This document shows positions 1 through 8,588 of a DNA stretch of 64,000 nt, piece after piece. A program made the position numbers and the translations under genes. The notes beneath the pieces were generated by a model. That model ran no database searches. It saw nothing but the letters and a program-made list of their open reading frames with translations, and was not told the origin of the DNA. Each line of letters begins with the position of its first letter. Position 1 is the stretch's first letter. The stretch comes from Mycolicibacterium psychrotolerans (lineage in GTDB: Bacteria > Actinomycetota > Actinomycetes > Mycobacteriales > Mycobacteriaceae): positions 4,278,001 to 4,342,000 of the forward strand of contig NZ_AP022574.1 in NCBI RefSeq assembly GCF_010729305.1. Direction: 5' to 3'.

Positions 1-180
1 GCGACGCTGACCTTCGCCGGCTCGCTGCAGGGTGTCACCCGAACCCTGCCGCTGGAGATCTATCTGCAGCGGGAGACCGATGCGGACGCCGCGGTGGCGT
101 TGTCGCTGCTGCTGATCGCCGTCGCCGCGGTGATCGTCGTCGCCTCCGCCGGCCGACGCCTGGCGGGAGCGCTGCCGTGA
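1..180 (+). CDS. modB: Molybdate ABC transporter permease ModB, C-terminal end (partial)
   Basis: The frame is open from the first base to a TGA at 178-180 and gives the last 59 residues of a membrane permease. It holds the segment TLPLEIYLQ, which fits the cytoplasmic coupling region of ModB/CysW-type permeases, then a hydrophobic helix (ALSLLLIAVAAVIVV) and a short basic tail. The next gene starts inside its stop codon (GTGA overlap) and encodes the matching ATPase, so the assignment rests largely on that context. The 5' part, and probably modA, lie outside the window. Confidence 0.8.
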   Translation, partial: ATLTFAGSLQGVTRTLPLEIYLQRETDADAAVALSLLLIAVAAVIVVASAGRRLAGALP

Positions 181-1259
181 GCAGCGTGCACGTGGCCGCC
201 CGGCTCCGGCAGCGCGCAATCGACGTCGACATCGCGGTCGAGGACGGCCAGGTGCTGGCCGTCCTGGGTCCCAACGGGGTCGGCAAATCCACGCTGCTGC
301 AGATCGTCGCCGGGCTCGTGCGACCCGACAGCGGCCGTGTCCAGATCGGCGACGACATCGTGACGGACACGCACACAGGTGCTTTCGTACCCGCGCACGC
401 TCGCGGGGTGGCCCTGCTCGCCCAGCAGGCGATGCTCTTCCCACACCTGAGCGTGGGCGCGAACGTCGCCTATGCGCCGCGCTGCCGGGGACTGTCCCGC
501 GCCGCGGCGCGCGAGCAGGCCCGGCGCTGGCTCGACGCCGTCGGCGCGAGCGAACTGGCCGGGCGCCGGCCAGCGCAGCTGTCAGGCGGCCAAGCCCAGC
601 GGGTGGCGGTGGCGCGGGCGTTGGCCGCCGAGCCCCGGGTACTGCTCCTCGACGAGCCGTTCGCCGCCCTGGACGTGACCGCCGCGCCCGCGCTGCGGCG
701 GCTGCTGCGCGATCTTCTCCGGGACCGGTCCCGGACGGCGATCGTCGTCACCCACGACATGCTCGACGCGCTCGCCCTCGCGGACACCGCCGTCATCCTC
801 GAGGGCGGGCGCGTCGCGGAACGCGGACCCGTCCGCTCCGTGCTGAGCGCACCGCGCAGCGACTTCGGTGCGCGCATCGCCGGAGTCAATCTGATCTCCG
901 GTGTGATCTCCGAGCGGGGATCGCTACGGACCCCGTGGGGTGCGGACATCTCGGGACTGGGTGACGCGGAGCCCGGTGTCGCAGCCGTCGCCCTGTTCCG
1001 TCCGAGCGCCGTCGCCGTCCACCTCGAGCCGCCTCACGGGAGCCCGCGCAACGTCCTCGCCGTGACCCTCGCCGACGTCGACGTGCGGGGACCGGTCGTG
1101 CGTGTGCGCGGCGGCGAACTACCGGATGGAGCGTCGGGGCTGGCCGCCGACGTCAGCGCCGCGGCGGCGGTCGATCTGGGCCTCGAGCCGGGCCGCACGG
1201 TGTACTTCGCGATCAAGGCGCAGGAGGTGGGGCTGCACCCCGCGCACGGTATGCGCTAG
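177..1259 (+). CDS. modC: Molybdate ABC transporter ATP-binding protein ModC
   Basis: The 360-residue ATPase energises molybdate import through ModB. Walker A GPNGVGKST lies at residues 31-39, followed by the signature LSGGQAQRVAVARAL, Walker B VLLLDEPFAALD and the switch histidine in VVTHD. Residues from about 235 to the end form the molybdate-binding MOP/TOBE-like regulatory domain typical of ModC and absent from most other importers. The GTG start at 177 overlaps the modB stop by four bases, so the two are translationally coupled. Sulfate or other oxyanion specificity cannot be fully excluded from sequence alone. Confidence 0.85.
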   Translation: MSSVHVAARLRQRAIDVDIAVEDGQVLAVLGPNGVGKSTLLQIVAGLVRPDSGRVQIGDDIVTDTHTGAFVPAHARGVALLAQQAMLFPHLSVGANVAYAPRCRGLSRAAAREQARRWLDAVGASELAGRRPAQLSGGQAQRVAVARALAAEPRVLLLDEPFAALDVTAAPALRRLLRDLLRDRSRTAIVVTHDMLDALALADTAVILEGGRVAERGPVRSVLSAPRSDFGARIAGVNLISGVISERGSLRTPWGADISGLGDAEPGVAAVALFRPSAVAVHLEPPHGSPRNVLAVTLADVDVRGPVVRVRGGELPDGASGLAADVSAAAAVDLGLEPGRTVYFAIKAQEVGLHPAHGMR

Positions 1260-1349
1260 CGTCAATAACTGCGCTACGGCTACTCCCGTCATTTGCTGAC
1301 AGAGCACCGCGGAGCACGGAATAGTAAGTGGCATGGGAGTGTCGTGGGC

Positions 1350-3686
1350 ATGGGCCGGTATCCGCGGCAGGTGGTCGCGCTGGTGGCCGCGCCGCTGGGG
1401 CTGGTGCTCGCCCTGACGGCGCTGCTCGGCGCGGCCGGCGACCATCCGGCTGTGCGCATCATCGACGACCTGGTGAACTTCGGCTTGCTGGCCTACGCCA
1501 CCGTCTGCGCCGCGCTGGCCGCCAGAGCGGCGCTCGCCCGGCTGCAACGGGCCTGGGTGCTGATGACGGCAGCCTTGGCCGCATGGGCGGTCGGTGACCT
1601 CATCTGGCTGCTGTACGAGCTGATCCTTCGGCAGGAAGCGCCGGTGCCGTCGGCGGCGGACGCTTTCTACATCGTCTTCGCGCTACTGGCCGTCGCGGCG
1701 ATGACGCAGTTCGTCAGCGAGCCGATGCGCCAGTCGCGGCTGCGCATCGCCCTGGACGGCGTCACGGTGGGCTTGTGCCTGTTTCTGCTGGCCTGGATCC
1801 TCGCCCTGCACACCGTGTACGACGCGTACCGCGACGACCGCACCGCGCTGATCGTCACGCTTCTCTACCCCGCCGCCGACCTGACGATGCTCACCATCGC
1901 CGTGATGACGCTGCTGCGCGCCGACGCCCGCCAGCGGGTGGTGCTGACAGTGCTCAGCGCGGCGATCGCGGTGATGGCGGTCGCGGACAGCACCTACGCC
2001 GTCCTGGTCGCCGGCGACCGCTATCAGACCGGCGATCCGATCGACGCCGTCTGGGGCGGCGCGGCGGTCCTCTTCGCCGCCGCCGCGCTGATCAGCCGCC
2101 GGACGCCGACACCGCGCCCGCCCGCCCTGGCGATTCCCTCGAACGCCTCCCTCTGGCTGCCGTATCTGCCGTTGCTCCTCGCGGGAACGGTCGGTCCGCC
2201 CCTCGTGATGTCCGGCGTCGAGCAGTTCCTGGTGCCGGTCATCGTCGTCGCCGTATGCCTGCGGCAATCGATGGCAGCCTGGGAGAACCGGCGGCTGCTG
2301 ACGGCCGCCGCCGACCAGGCGCTGCGCGACCCGCTGACCGGGTTGGCCAACACGGCGCTGTTCGACGACCGGTTGGCCCACGCGATGGTGCTGCGCTCGC
2401 GCATCAACCGGTCGGTCGCTGTGCTGTCTCTGGACCTCGACGACTTCAAACTGATCAACGACAACCTCGGGCATTCGGCCGCCGATCGACTGTTGTCCGA
2501 CGTCGGACGACGGCTGGCCGCCTGCGCGCGGACGGGCGACACCGTCGCTCGTACAGGCGGTGACGAATTCGCGCTGCTGCTCGAAGGGCCGTTCGACGAG
2601 TCCGAGGCCGTCGCCCGGCGGGTGAGCGCGGCGTTCGACGTCCCGTTCACCGTCGACGGGCATGACATCCTTCTGCGACCCAGCATCGGCGTGACGGTCG
2701 CATCGATGTCCGAGCCCGATCTGACACCCGAAGACCTTCGCGAACGTGCCGGGATCGCGATGCAGGCCGCCAAACGGGCTCGCTCTCCCGAGGTGCACAC
2801 CTTCAGCGCCGACATGGTGCCCGCCGGCGGCGGTGCGGCGGACGCCTCCGGCGCCGCGCGGCGCCCCAGTGGCGACGGTGCCGCCCAGATCCGTCTGCTC
2901 GGCGAATTACGCCACGCCATCGACCACCACGGGCTCGACGTGGTCTACCAACCCAAGATCTCCCTGCGCACCGGCGACACCGTCGGCGTCGAGGCGCTCC
3001 TGCGGTGGCCCCACCCGCAACTGGGCCTGCTCCTTCCCGATTCTTTCCTGTCGCTGATACGGGAGCAGGGCCTGATTCAGCGGGTGACCGACCTCGTCCT
3101 GGACAAGGCGCTCGACGACACCGCCCGCTGGTACAGCCACGACACGCGAATTCCGGTGGCCGTCAACCTGTTCGCGCCATCGCTGCGTGAGACCGACCTT
3201 CCCGACAAGCTGTGCCGAGCACTCGGCTGCAGGGGCCTGCCCACCGATCTGTTGACGGTCGAGATCACCGAGGACGTCGTTCTCAGCGAGATGGACTTGG
3301 TGACCGCCGTCTTGCGGCGGTTGCGTGAGTACGGCGTCAGGGTGGCCATCGACGACTTCGGCAGTGGCTATTCGTCGCTGTCGTATCTGCGCGACCTCCC
3401 GATCGACGAGGTGAAGCTGGATCGCCATTTCATCGCTCCCGTCACCAGCGACCGACGGGCAGCCGCCGTCGCGCAGGCCGTCATCGACCTGACCCACGAC
3501 CTGGGGGCCACCGTCGTCGCCGAGGGCATCGAAGACGCCGTGACCGCCGACTGGCTGCGGGAACACGGATGCGATGTGGGGCAGGGCTATCTGTTCGGCC
3601 GACCCGTCGACGCCGCCCGGATCGTTGGCGTCGACGGGTCTGACACCCGGCGGGCGGACGACGCCGCGGTCATCGGCCCTTCGTAG
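1350..3686 (+). CDS. Membrane-anchored GGDEF-EAL protein (c-di-GMP turnover)
   Basis: About 778 residues. The first 310 hold roughly nine hydrophobic helices (an uncharacterised MASE-like sensor), followed by a GGDEF domain with the intact signature GGDEF at residues 403-407 and an EAL domain with EALLRW from residue 548 and DDFGSGYSSL further on. Both catalytic motifs are complete, so the protein could both make and degrade cyclic di-GMP; which activity dominates is not visible. I chose the ATG at 1350; the frame extends to 1293 and a GTG at 1344 is also possible. A shorter paralogue without GGDEF lies at 30500-32344. Confidence 0.85.
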   Translation: MGRYPRQVVALVAAPLGLVLALTALLGAAGDHPAVRIIDDLVNFGLLAYATVCAALAARAALARLQRAWVLMTAALAAWAVGDLIWLLYELILRQEAPVPSAADAFYIVFALLAVAAMTQFVSEPMRQSRLRIALDGVTVGLCLFLLAWILALHTVYDAYRDDRTALIVTLLYPAADLTMLTIAVMTLLRADARQRVVLTVLSAAIAVMAVADSTYAVLVAGDRYQTGDPIDAVWGGAAVLFAAAALISRRTPTPRPPALAIPSNASLWLPYLPLLLAGTVGPPLVMSGVEQFLVPVIVVAVCLRQSMAAWENRRLLTAAADQALRDPLTGLANTALFDDRLAHAMVLRSRINRSVAVLSLDLDDFKLINDNLGHSAADRLLSDVGRRLAACARTGDTVARTGGDEFALLLEGPFDESEAVARRVSAAFDVPFTVDGHDILLRPSIGVTVASMSEPDLTPEDLRERAGIAMQAAKRARSPEVHTFSADMVPAGGGAADASGAARRPSGDGAAQIRLLGELRHAIDHHGLDVVYQPKISLRTGDTVGVEALLRWPHPQLGLLLPDSFLSLIREQGLIQRVTDLVLDKALDDTARWYSHDTRIPVAVNLFAPSLRETDLPDKLCRALGCRGLPTDLLTVEITEDVVLSEMDLVTAVLRRLREYGVRVAIDDFGSGYSSLSYLRDLPIDEVKLDRHFIAPVTSDRRAAAVAQAVIDLTHDLGATVVAEGIEDAVTADWLREHGCDVGQGYLFGRPVDAARIVGVDGSDTRRADDAAVIGPS

Positions 3687-3754
3687 TGCGTCGAGCGCGC
3701 CGAAGCGGGTACCCGGGCGGCGCAACCACGAGGACGAGGAAGCCGGGAGAGACG

Positions 3755-3913
3755 ATGGGTGACTGCGAAGGTAGCGGTCGTGAGGTACCCGACGATCAAC
3801 CGTCGGCCCAGGCGGCGACGTGCCCCGTGTGCGGGCGCGAGACACCGGTCGAGCCCGAGGACACCGACGACGGGTTGAGGTCCACGGTCGCTACCCACGA
3901 CGCGGTGGCATGA
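3755..3913 (+). CDS. Small CPxCG-motif protein, unknown function
   Basis: A 52-residue frame starting at an ATG with purine-rich GGAAGCCGGGAGAG upstream. It contains CPVCGRETPVEP, a half zinc-ribbon knuckle, and otherwise acidic, hydrophilic sequence. It follows the GGDEF-EAL gene by 68 bases and could be co-transcribed with it. With only one CxxC pair plus a lone Cys4, zinc binding would need dimerisation. I do not recognise a family; the call rests on the start context and the motif. Confidence 0.45.
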   Translation: MGDCEGSGREVPDDQPSAQAATCPVCGRETPVEPEDTDDGLRSTVATHDAVA

Positions 3914-4552
3914 GCACGCGGTGCCGCCGGGTGGCGCCTGCCCCCAGCGGGCGCCATCCCGGCCGCAGAAGTCGCGTGCGCCCCGGACACGACAACCCCT
4001 CCGTGGCGTGTTCGTGCGCATGCAACGACATCGCTATTGGACCGATCCGGGCCTGGCCGCCGGTAGGGGCGAAGGTCCCTGCCTGCAGCCTTGCCGCAAC
4101 CCGGGATCTGTCCAAAGGATGACGCATTGTCATTAGGACGGCTCCGTATCCCGGTTCACCAGCGCTGACGCCCTTCATCCCAGGCGCCCGACCGGCCAGG
4201 GGGTTTGCACATCTGCGGTGGAGCCGTATTGTCGGAGGCAGGTGCTAAACGTGTGTTGTCATCGCGCCGAGCAAGCAAGCGGCGCTGCGCCGCCTACGCG
4301 GTGACCTGCCTACCGTCGTAAGCGCATGTCGAGAATCCGGCGTGACCTGTTGGTCAGATGCCAACCGTTTATGGGCGGTCCAAGACTTGACGCCAGTGTT
4401 CAGGCCCGTCACATGCTCGCCAGCAAGAGGAAAGAGACCGCGAGCGGGTCCGCTCCCCCTTCACCGACGCTTCGCGATCGGTCGGAGGTGGCCCAGCACA
4501 GCACCGAACACGTCGCGCGTCACGTCGACGAACACGAGAGCCGTGATCCGCA
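3914..4552. other. Gene-poor stretch before the sigma factor gene
   Basis: These 639 bases contain overlapping frames with poor codon bias on both strands and I accept none of them. The stretch is less GC-skewed than its neighbours and probably carries a long leader and promoter for the sigma factor at 4553. A sequence resembling a SigF-type -35 (GGTTT at 4202-4206) with CCGTAT 17 bases later is suggestive but too weak to call. Confidence 0.4.
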
Positions 4553-5389
4553 GTGCAAACTCTTCAGCAATCGACTTCTGCTGCCAGCCCTTCCACAGCC
4601 ACCAGAACCACCAGCACGACCAGAACCACAAGCGCGACCACCAACAACTACGCCGACGTCGTCGTCATGTTCCGCGAACTCGCCCTGCTGGACGAGGACT
4701 CCGCGGCGTACCGGCGGATGCGGGAAGCCATCATCGAACGGTGCCTCCCGCTGGCCGAGCACATCGCCCGGCGATTCCGCGGGCGTGGCGAATCCCACGA
4801 CGACCTCGTTCAGGTCGCGCGTGTGGGCCTGCTCAACGCGGTCAACCGATTCGACATCGACACCGCCGACGACTTCCTCGCCTTCGCGGTCCCCACCATG
4901 ATGGGTGAGGTCCGCCGCTACTTCCGCGACCACGGGTGGTCGCTGAAGGTTCCGCGGCGCCTCAAGGAACTCAACATGCGGCTCAAGGCCGCCCGGTCCG
5001 AACTGACCCAGCAGCTCAACCGTGCGCCGTCTCCCAGCGAACTCGCCGAGTACCTCGGCCTGGAACGGGAGGAAGTCGTCGAGGGACTCATCGCAGCCGA
5101 CGCCTATTCGACGCGCTCCACCGAACAGGAGCTCAGCGCCGCCGGCGACGGTCTGACGATGATCGACACCTTGGGTGGACCCGATCCCAACCTGCAGAAG
5201 GTGGTCGACGTCCACACCGTGCGACCGCTGATCGCCGGTCTGCCCGAACGGGACCGGATGGTGCTGAAAATGCGTTTCTTCGACAACAAGACGCAGTCCC
5301 AGATCGCCGACGAGATCGGCGTCTCCCAGATGCACGTGTCCCGTCTCCTGGCGCGCGCATTGGCCACGATCCGCGAGAAAGCCAGCTGA
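4553..5389 (+). CDS. SigB/SigF/SigG-family alternative RNA polymerase sigma factor
   Basis: A 278-residue sigma-70 family protein lacking region 1.1. Region 2 contains HDDLVQVARVGLLNAVNRFD and AVPTMMGEVRRYFRDHGW, the hallmark of the SigB/F/G (stress and sporulation) group. Region 3 includes PSPSELAEYLGL, and region 4.2 has QSQIADEIGVSQMHVSRLLA as helix-turn-helix. The first 30 residues are Ser/Thr-rich and low in complexity; a start nearer 4668 would remove them. No anti-sigma kinase gene is adjacent, but a STAS protein faces it convergently. A second factor of this family is at 16399-17208. Confidence 0.85.
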   Translation: MQTLQQSTSAASPSTATRTTSTTRTTSATTNNYADVVVMFRELALLDEDSAAYRRMREAIIERCLPLAEHIARRFRGRGESHDDLVQVARVGLLNAVNRFDIDTADDFLAFAVPTMMGEVRRYFRDHGWSLKVPRRLKELNMRLKAARSELTQQLNRAPSPSELAEYLGLEREEVVEGLIAADAYSTRSTEQELSAAGDGLTMIDTLGGPDPNLQKVVDVHTVRPLIAGLPERDRMVLKMRFFDNKTQSQIADEIGVSQMHVSRLLARALATIREKAS

Positions 5390-5395
5390 GCAGGA

Positions 5396-5424
5396 GCCGG
5401 GTAGACCCAAATGATCTGCCCGGC
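5396..5424 (+). terminator. Hairpin after sigma factor gene
   Basis: An inverted repeat GCCGGGTAGA / TCTGCCCGGC (one mismatch, 9-nt loop) starts six bases after the sigma factor stop and is followed by TTGCTGTTT. It fits a weak intrinsic terminator. Confidence 0.45.
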
Positions 5425-5448
5425 TTGCTGTTTCGATTCAGGCAGTCA

Positions 5449-5474
5449 CCCCGGCGCGCAACAGTGCGCCGGGG
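5449..5474. terminator. GC-rich hairpin between convergent genes
   Basis: A perfect nine-base stem CCCCGGCGC / GCGCCGGGG with an eight-base loop lies between the 3' ends of the sigma factor (plus) and the STAS gene (minus). It could terminate transcription from both sides, although no clear T-tract follows. Confidence 0.45.
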
Positions 5475-5486
5475 TACTCGCCGACG

Positions 5487-5879
5487 TCAGCGCACGGCCG
5501 CGTCGAACGCCTGGTCCAAGGTGGGAACCATAACCATGATGTCGGCCAGCCCGATCATCTGCATCGGCCTGCTGGTCGCCGGCCCGTCGGCCACCACCAT
5601 GAATTGCGTTGCCGCCCCGCACCGATCGTTCGCCTCGACCAGCAGGCCCATTCCCACCGATGCCAAGAAGTCGACGGCGGTGAGGTCCACGATCATCGAG
5701 GTGGGTTTCTTCGCCAACGCCGTCTCGATCTGACGGTCGAGCGCGGGGACGGTGAGCATGTCGAGATCACCGGTGCAGCGGATCACGACGACCGAATCGT
5801 GCCAGGAGTCGGTGACGATGCATTGCGACGGCGCACCCGCCGACTCCGCGGGTGGGGAGGGTGAAGAGGTGGAAGACAT
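5487..5879 (-). CDS. STAS-domain protein, anti-sigma-factor antagonist-like
   Basis: A 130-residue single STAS domain after a Ser/Pro-rich N-terminus. The core reads VVVIRCTGDLDMLTVPALDR then TSMIVDLTAVDFLASVGMGL. The serine in DFLASVGMG occupies the position phosphorylated in SpoIIAA/RsbV-type antagonists, so partner switching with an anti-sigma kinase is the expected mode. It converges on a SigF-family sigma gene 98 bases away, suggesting the same stress circuit, but the kinase partner is not in this window. Direct control of that sigma factor is inference. Confidence 0.8.
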   Translation of the reverse strand: MSSTSSPSPPAESAGAPSQCIVTDSWHDSVVVIRCTGDLDMLTVPALDRQIETALAKKPTSMIVDLTAVDFLASVGMGLLVEANDRCGAATQFMVVADGPATSRPMQMIGLADIMVMVPTLDQAFDAAVR

Positions 5880-5983
5880 GTCAACTCCGAGATCGCATGG
5901 ATGAGGCGCTGCGTCTCACGGGCTGTCTAGTCTGAACCTGAAGAATGGGGCGCTTGAAGATCAGTCTATACGCGTTCCGCCAG

Positions 5984-6871
5984 TCAGAGCGCCGATATCG
6001 ACTTCAGCACGAATGTCCGCACCCGGCCGGGCACCCCGGCGCGGCACATCGACAGCAGCGGGTCGGACAACTGCTCGCCGAGCACCACCTCGACCGGCCC
6101 GGACCCGCCGCTGAGCACGACCCGGATGGTGTCGTCGACGTGGTCGACCGTCACCGGTGAGAGCGTTCGGATGCGTTCGTCGCCGGACGCCTTCCTGACG
6201 AAGTACTGCGCGGCCTGCACCGCGTGCGGAAGCGATGTGCGGCCCCGCAGGAACTCGTTGTCGACCAGGCCCTCGACGTATCTGCTGACCAGCGCGGCGG
6301 CGTCGGTCGAATCGATGCGCCCGTAACAGAGCCCCTCGGGCAGTATCAGCATCGTCGCGGCGAACCGATCACCACCCAGATGCGAACACTCCCAAGTGAT
6401 TTCGGGATTCTGCTCCGCGATGGCGGCGGCCGCTTGTCGCCCCCGGACGGCGCAGCACTGATCGTGTCGTCCGTGCGCGCACACAGCGACCACGGGATCG
6501 GTGCACCGGTCGCCGTCGCTGCCGTCGAGCGCGAGTTCGAGGTAGTCGCCGGGCCCGGACACCTCGCCGCAGTACAGCGCCTCGCGCCCTTCGTCGGAGA
6601 ACGCGAGGAACCAGCGCCAGCGCGGGCTCGCCGTGCGGCGGCCCGGCCGGCGGATCGCGGCGACCCGCATCCCGACCGTCTCGAACCGGCGCGCGATGGC
6701 GCGCCCGAGCACGGGGTCGACGATCGACGGTGACTCCAGAAACGCCGACGGACCCCAACCACCGCTCAGTTCGAGCAGCGCCCAGGCGTGACCGGCCGAC
6801 GCGGTCCCGTACATCGCGTCACCGCGCGCCAGCGACTGGTCGCTGCACGGCACACGCCTGGCTTCGGCCAT
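5984..6871 (-). CDS. Suc_Fer (sucrase/ferredoxin-like) thioredoxin-fold protein
   Basis: A 295-residue protein with the Suc_Fer-type signature: CAHGRHDQCC (Cys131, His133, Cys139, Cys140) followed by ECSHLGGDRFA (Cys162, His164). Family members fold like thioredoxin-like ferredoxins and can hold a [2Fe-2S] cluster with Cys and His ligands. The gene lies 11 bases downstream of the JmjC oxygenase and probably ends an operon that begins with the repeat peptide at 8346. I infer it supplies or senses electrons for the oxygenase or its product. ATG at 6871; the frame stays open further upstream but overlaps the oxygenase gene. Confidence 0.75.
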   Translation of the reverse strand: MAEARRVPCSDQSLARGDAMYGTASAGHAWALLELSGGWGPSAFLESPSIVDPVLGRAIARRFETVGMRVAAIRRPGRRTASPRWRWFLAFSDEGREALYCGEVSGPGDYLELALDGSDGDRCTDPVVAVCAHGRHDQCCAVRGRQAAAAIAEQNPEITWECSHLGGDRFAATMLILPEGLCYGRIDSTDAAALVSRYVEGLVDNEFLRGRTSLPHAVQAAQYFVRKASGDERIRTLSPVTVDHVDDTIRVVLSGGSGPVEVVLGEQLSDPLLSMCRAGVPGRVRTFVLKSISAL

Positions 6872-6882
6872 CGACCGCCGTC

Positions 6883-8091
6883 CTAGTCGGCAACAGCTAC
6901 GACGACCGCCTCGCGCAGCAGTCGGCGCAGCAGCACAGTGCCGTCGTGGGCATCGAGGCCGGGCAGCGTCGCCGCATCGACGGTGGTGCCGGACTGCAGC
7001 GCTCGCAGCGCCGGCGCGCAGAGGCCCGGAAAGGACATGGTGCGGTCGGGAAGCCGCAATCGGACCCGGCCTTCGGCGTCCTCGAGCGTCGCCAGCAGAC
7101 CGCGGCGCCATCGCACCCGCGTCGTGCCCGCCGCCGCGGCCGCGTCGAGCGTGGCCAGCGGTGGAACCGCCACAGGCCGGGTGCGTTCGCTGTGCCGGCG
7201 CGCCAGCCGGGCGGCGACCCGATCGCTCAGTTCCGCGCCGCGGTCCCGCACGGTCCCGGTCAGCGCGGCCATGACCTTCGACGCGATCGCCGCCGTCTCG
7301 CCGGTGTGCGCGACGTCGATCCCCATGGGCAGCGACTTGCGGAACTCCGCCTCGTCGGCCAACGCGTCGACGACGGCGCGCATCACGTCCAGACCCGTCA
7401 TCGCCGAGACGCCGATCGTCAGATGGATCGACGTGGTGTCCCCGGAGCGGGCGGAATGCACCCAGCCGCGGGGCAGGTACAACGCGTCGCCGGCGGTGAG
7501 CACGGTGTCGATCACCGGAGGCTGCTCACACCGCGCGGTGATCGCCGCGCGGTGGTCGGTCCACGGCTGGTCGGGCAGCGGGTCGGGGTGCACGGGCTCG
7601 TGCACGATCCACCGCTTGGCACCACTGACCTGCAGAACGAAGACGTCATGGACGTCGTAGTGCGGGTCGAAGCCGCGGTTGTCCGGCGGGGTGATGTAGG
7701 CGTTGGCCTGCACCGGATGCCCGAGATCGTCGACCGCATCGCGGACGAAATCGATCAGTGGCGGCCACAGCCGGTGCAGCCCCTGCAGAACCAGGGTGGC
7801 CCCTGCCGCCAACTGCGCCAGCACGCGCGCCGAATCCACCTGGTCGGGCATCTCGGCACCGAAACCCGCTGCGTCGAGGTAGCAGTCCCGGTCCAGCACC
7901 TGGCCTGCCTTGGCCATCCGCAGAAACGGCGCGCGCACCCCGCGGCGGGTGATGAGCTCGTCAACGGCGTCCGGGGAGAGGAGATCCGCGAAGTCGCGGG
8001 GCAGCGCACCGGACCGGCTGAGCAGAGGTCGTCGACCCCAGTACTGCGCCGCGAACACCTCCGGGGCGACCGCGACGCAGCGCGTCAGCAC
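6883..8091 (-). CDS. JmjC/cupin 2-oxoglutarate oxygenase, ROX (ribosomal oxygenase)-like
   Basis: A 402-residue Fe(II)/2-oxoglutarate oxygenase. The metal triad is visible as His144-x-Asp146 in DPHYDVHDVF and the distal His212 in LPRGWVHSA; Lys159 in SGAKRW fits the 2-oxoglutarate-binding lysine. The C-terminal 100 residues look like the winged-helix region of ROX enzymes (YcfD, NO66, MINA53), which hydroxylate Arg or His in ribosomal proteins. Here the gene starts 9 bases after a gene for a His-containing repeat peptide, so that peptide rather than a ribosomal protein may be the substrate. That last step is inference. Confidence 0.85.
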   Translation of the reverse strand: MLTRCVAVAPEVFAAQYWGRRPLLSRSGALPRDFADLLSPDAVDELITRRGVRAPFLRMAKAGQVLDRDCYLDAAGFGAEMPDQVDSARVLAQLAAGATLVLQGLHRLWPPLIDFVRDAVDDLGHPVQANAYITPPDNRGFDPHYDVHDVFVLQVSGAKRWIVHEPVHPDPLPDQPWTDHRAAITARCEQPPVIDTVLTAGDALYLPRGWVHSARSGDTTSIHLTIGVSAMTGLDVMRAVVDALADEAEFRKSLPMGIDVAHTGETAAIASKVMAALTGTVRDRGAELSDRVAARLARRHSERTRPVAVPPLATLDAAAAAGTTRVRWRRGLLATLEDAEGRVRLRLPDRTMSFPGLCAPALRALQSGTTVDAATLPGLDAHDGTVLLRRLLREAVVVAVAD

Positions 8092-8100
8092 GCGACCGTC

Positions 8101-8346
8101 CTAGGCGGTACCGTCCGCGCCGCCGTCATGACCGCCGGGGTTCGAGCCGCCGTCGGCAGGCCCCTCGCCACCCGCGGTGCCATCGGCGCCGCCGTCATGT
8201 CCACCGGGGTTCGAGCCGCCGTCGGCAGGCCCCTCGCCACCCGCGGTGCCATCGGCGCCGCCGTCATGACCGCCGGGATTCGAGCCGCCATCGGCAGGCC
8301 CCTCGCCGCCGGATTCCGTGGTGATGTCGTCGTCATCGAGTGCCAT
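8101..8346 (-). CDS. Three-repeat Gly/Asp-rich peptide, candidate modified-peptide precursor
   Basis: An 81-residue protein: a 12-residue acidic leader (MALDDDDITTES) followed by exactly three identical 23-residue units to the stop. Each unit begins GGEGPADGG, has the core SNPGGHDGG and ends ADGTA, so each offers one His, one Asn and several Asp. The ATG at 8346 is preceded by GGAAAGG with 8-base spacing. There is no hydrophobic or signal segment. The next genes, on the same strand and almost abutting, encode a JmjC oxygenase and an Fe-S-type protein. I propose it is the substrate (precursor) of that pair; I know of no described family for it. Confidence 0.75.
   Translation of the reverse strand: MALDDDDITTESGGEGPADGGSNPGGHDGGADGTAGGEGPADGGSNPGGHDGGADGTAGGEGPADGGSNPGGHDGGADGTA
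8104..8310 (-). repeat. Three tandem 69-bp coding repeats
   Basis: Units at 8104-8172, 8173-8241 and 8242-8310 are in frame and end to end. They differ at several bases, yet every difference I can find is a synonymous third-position change, so the amino-acid sequence is held constant. Confidence 0.9.
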
Positions 8347-8588
8347 TGTCGTCACCTTTCCGCGCCACTGGGATGCCGCTGGGATGAGCCGCAGCCTACC
8401 GCGCCTGGCAGTGGTGCCCGCCCGGTACGGCAGCCAAACCCGCCGGCGGTCCCCCGGCAGATAACGGACCGTCGGACATGGCGTAACGATCCGAGTGCGC
8501 TGGGCGCGAAGTGATGCGCTCCCAGTAGGATCGGGCCATCGACCCGGTTTTGGGTCGCGTGGCCGTCGCCGACAACACTGGAGAACGC

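Noticed and set aside
3891..4178. 95-codon minus-strand frame in the gap before the first sigma factor
   Set aside because: Third-position GC is only moderate and no motif or ribosome-binding site supports it.
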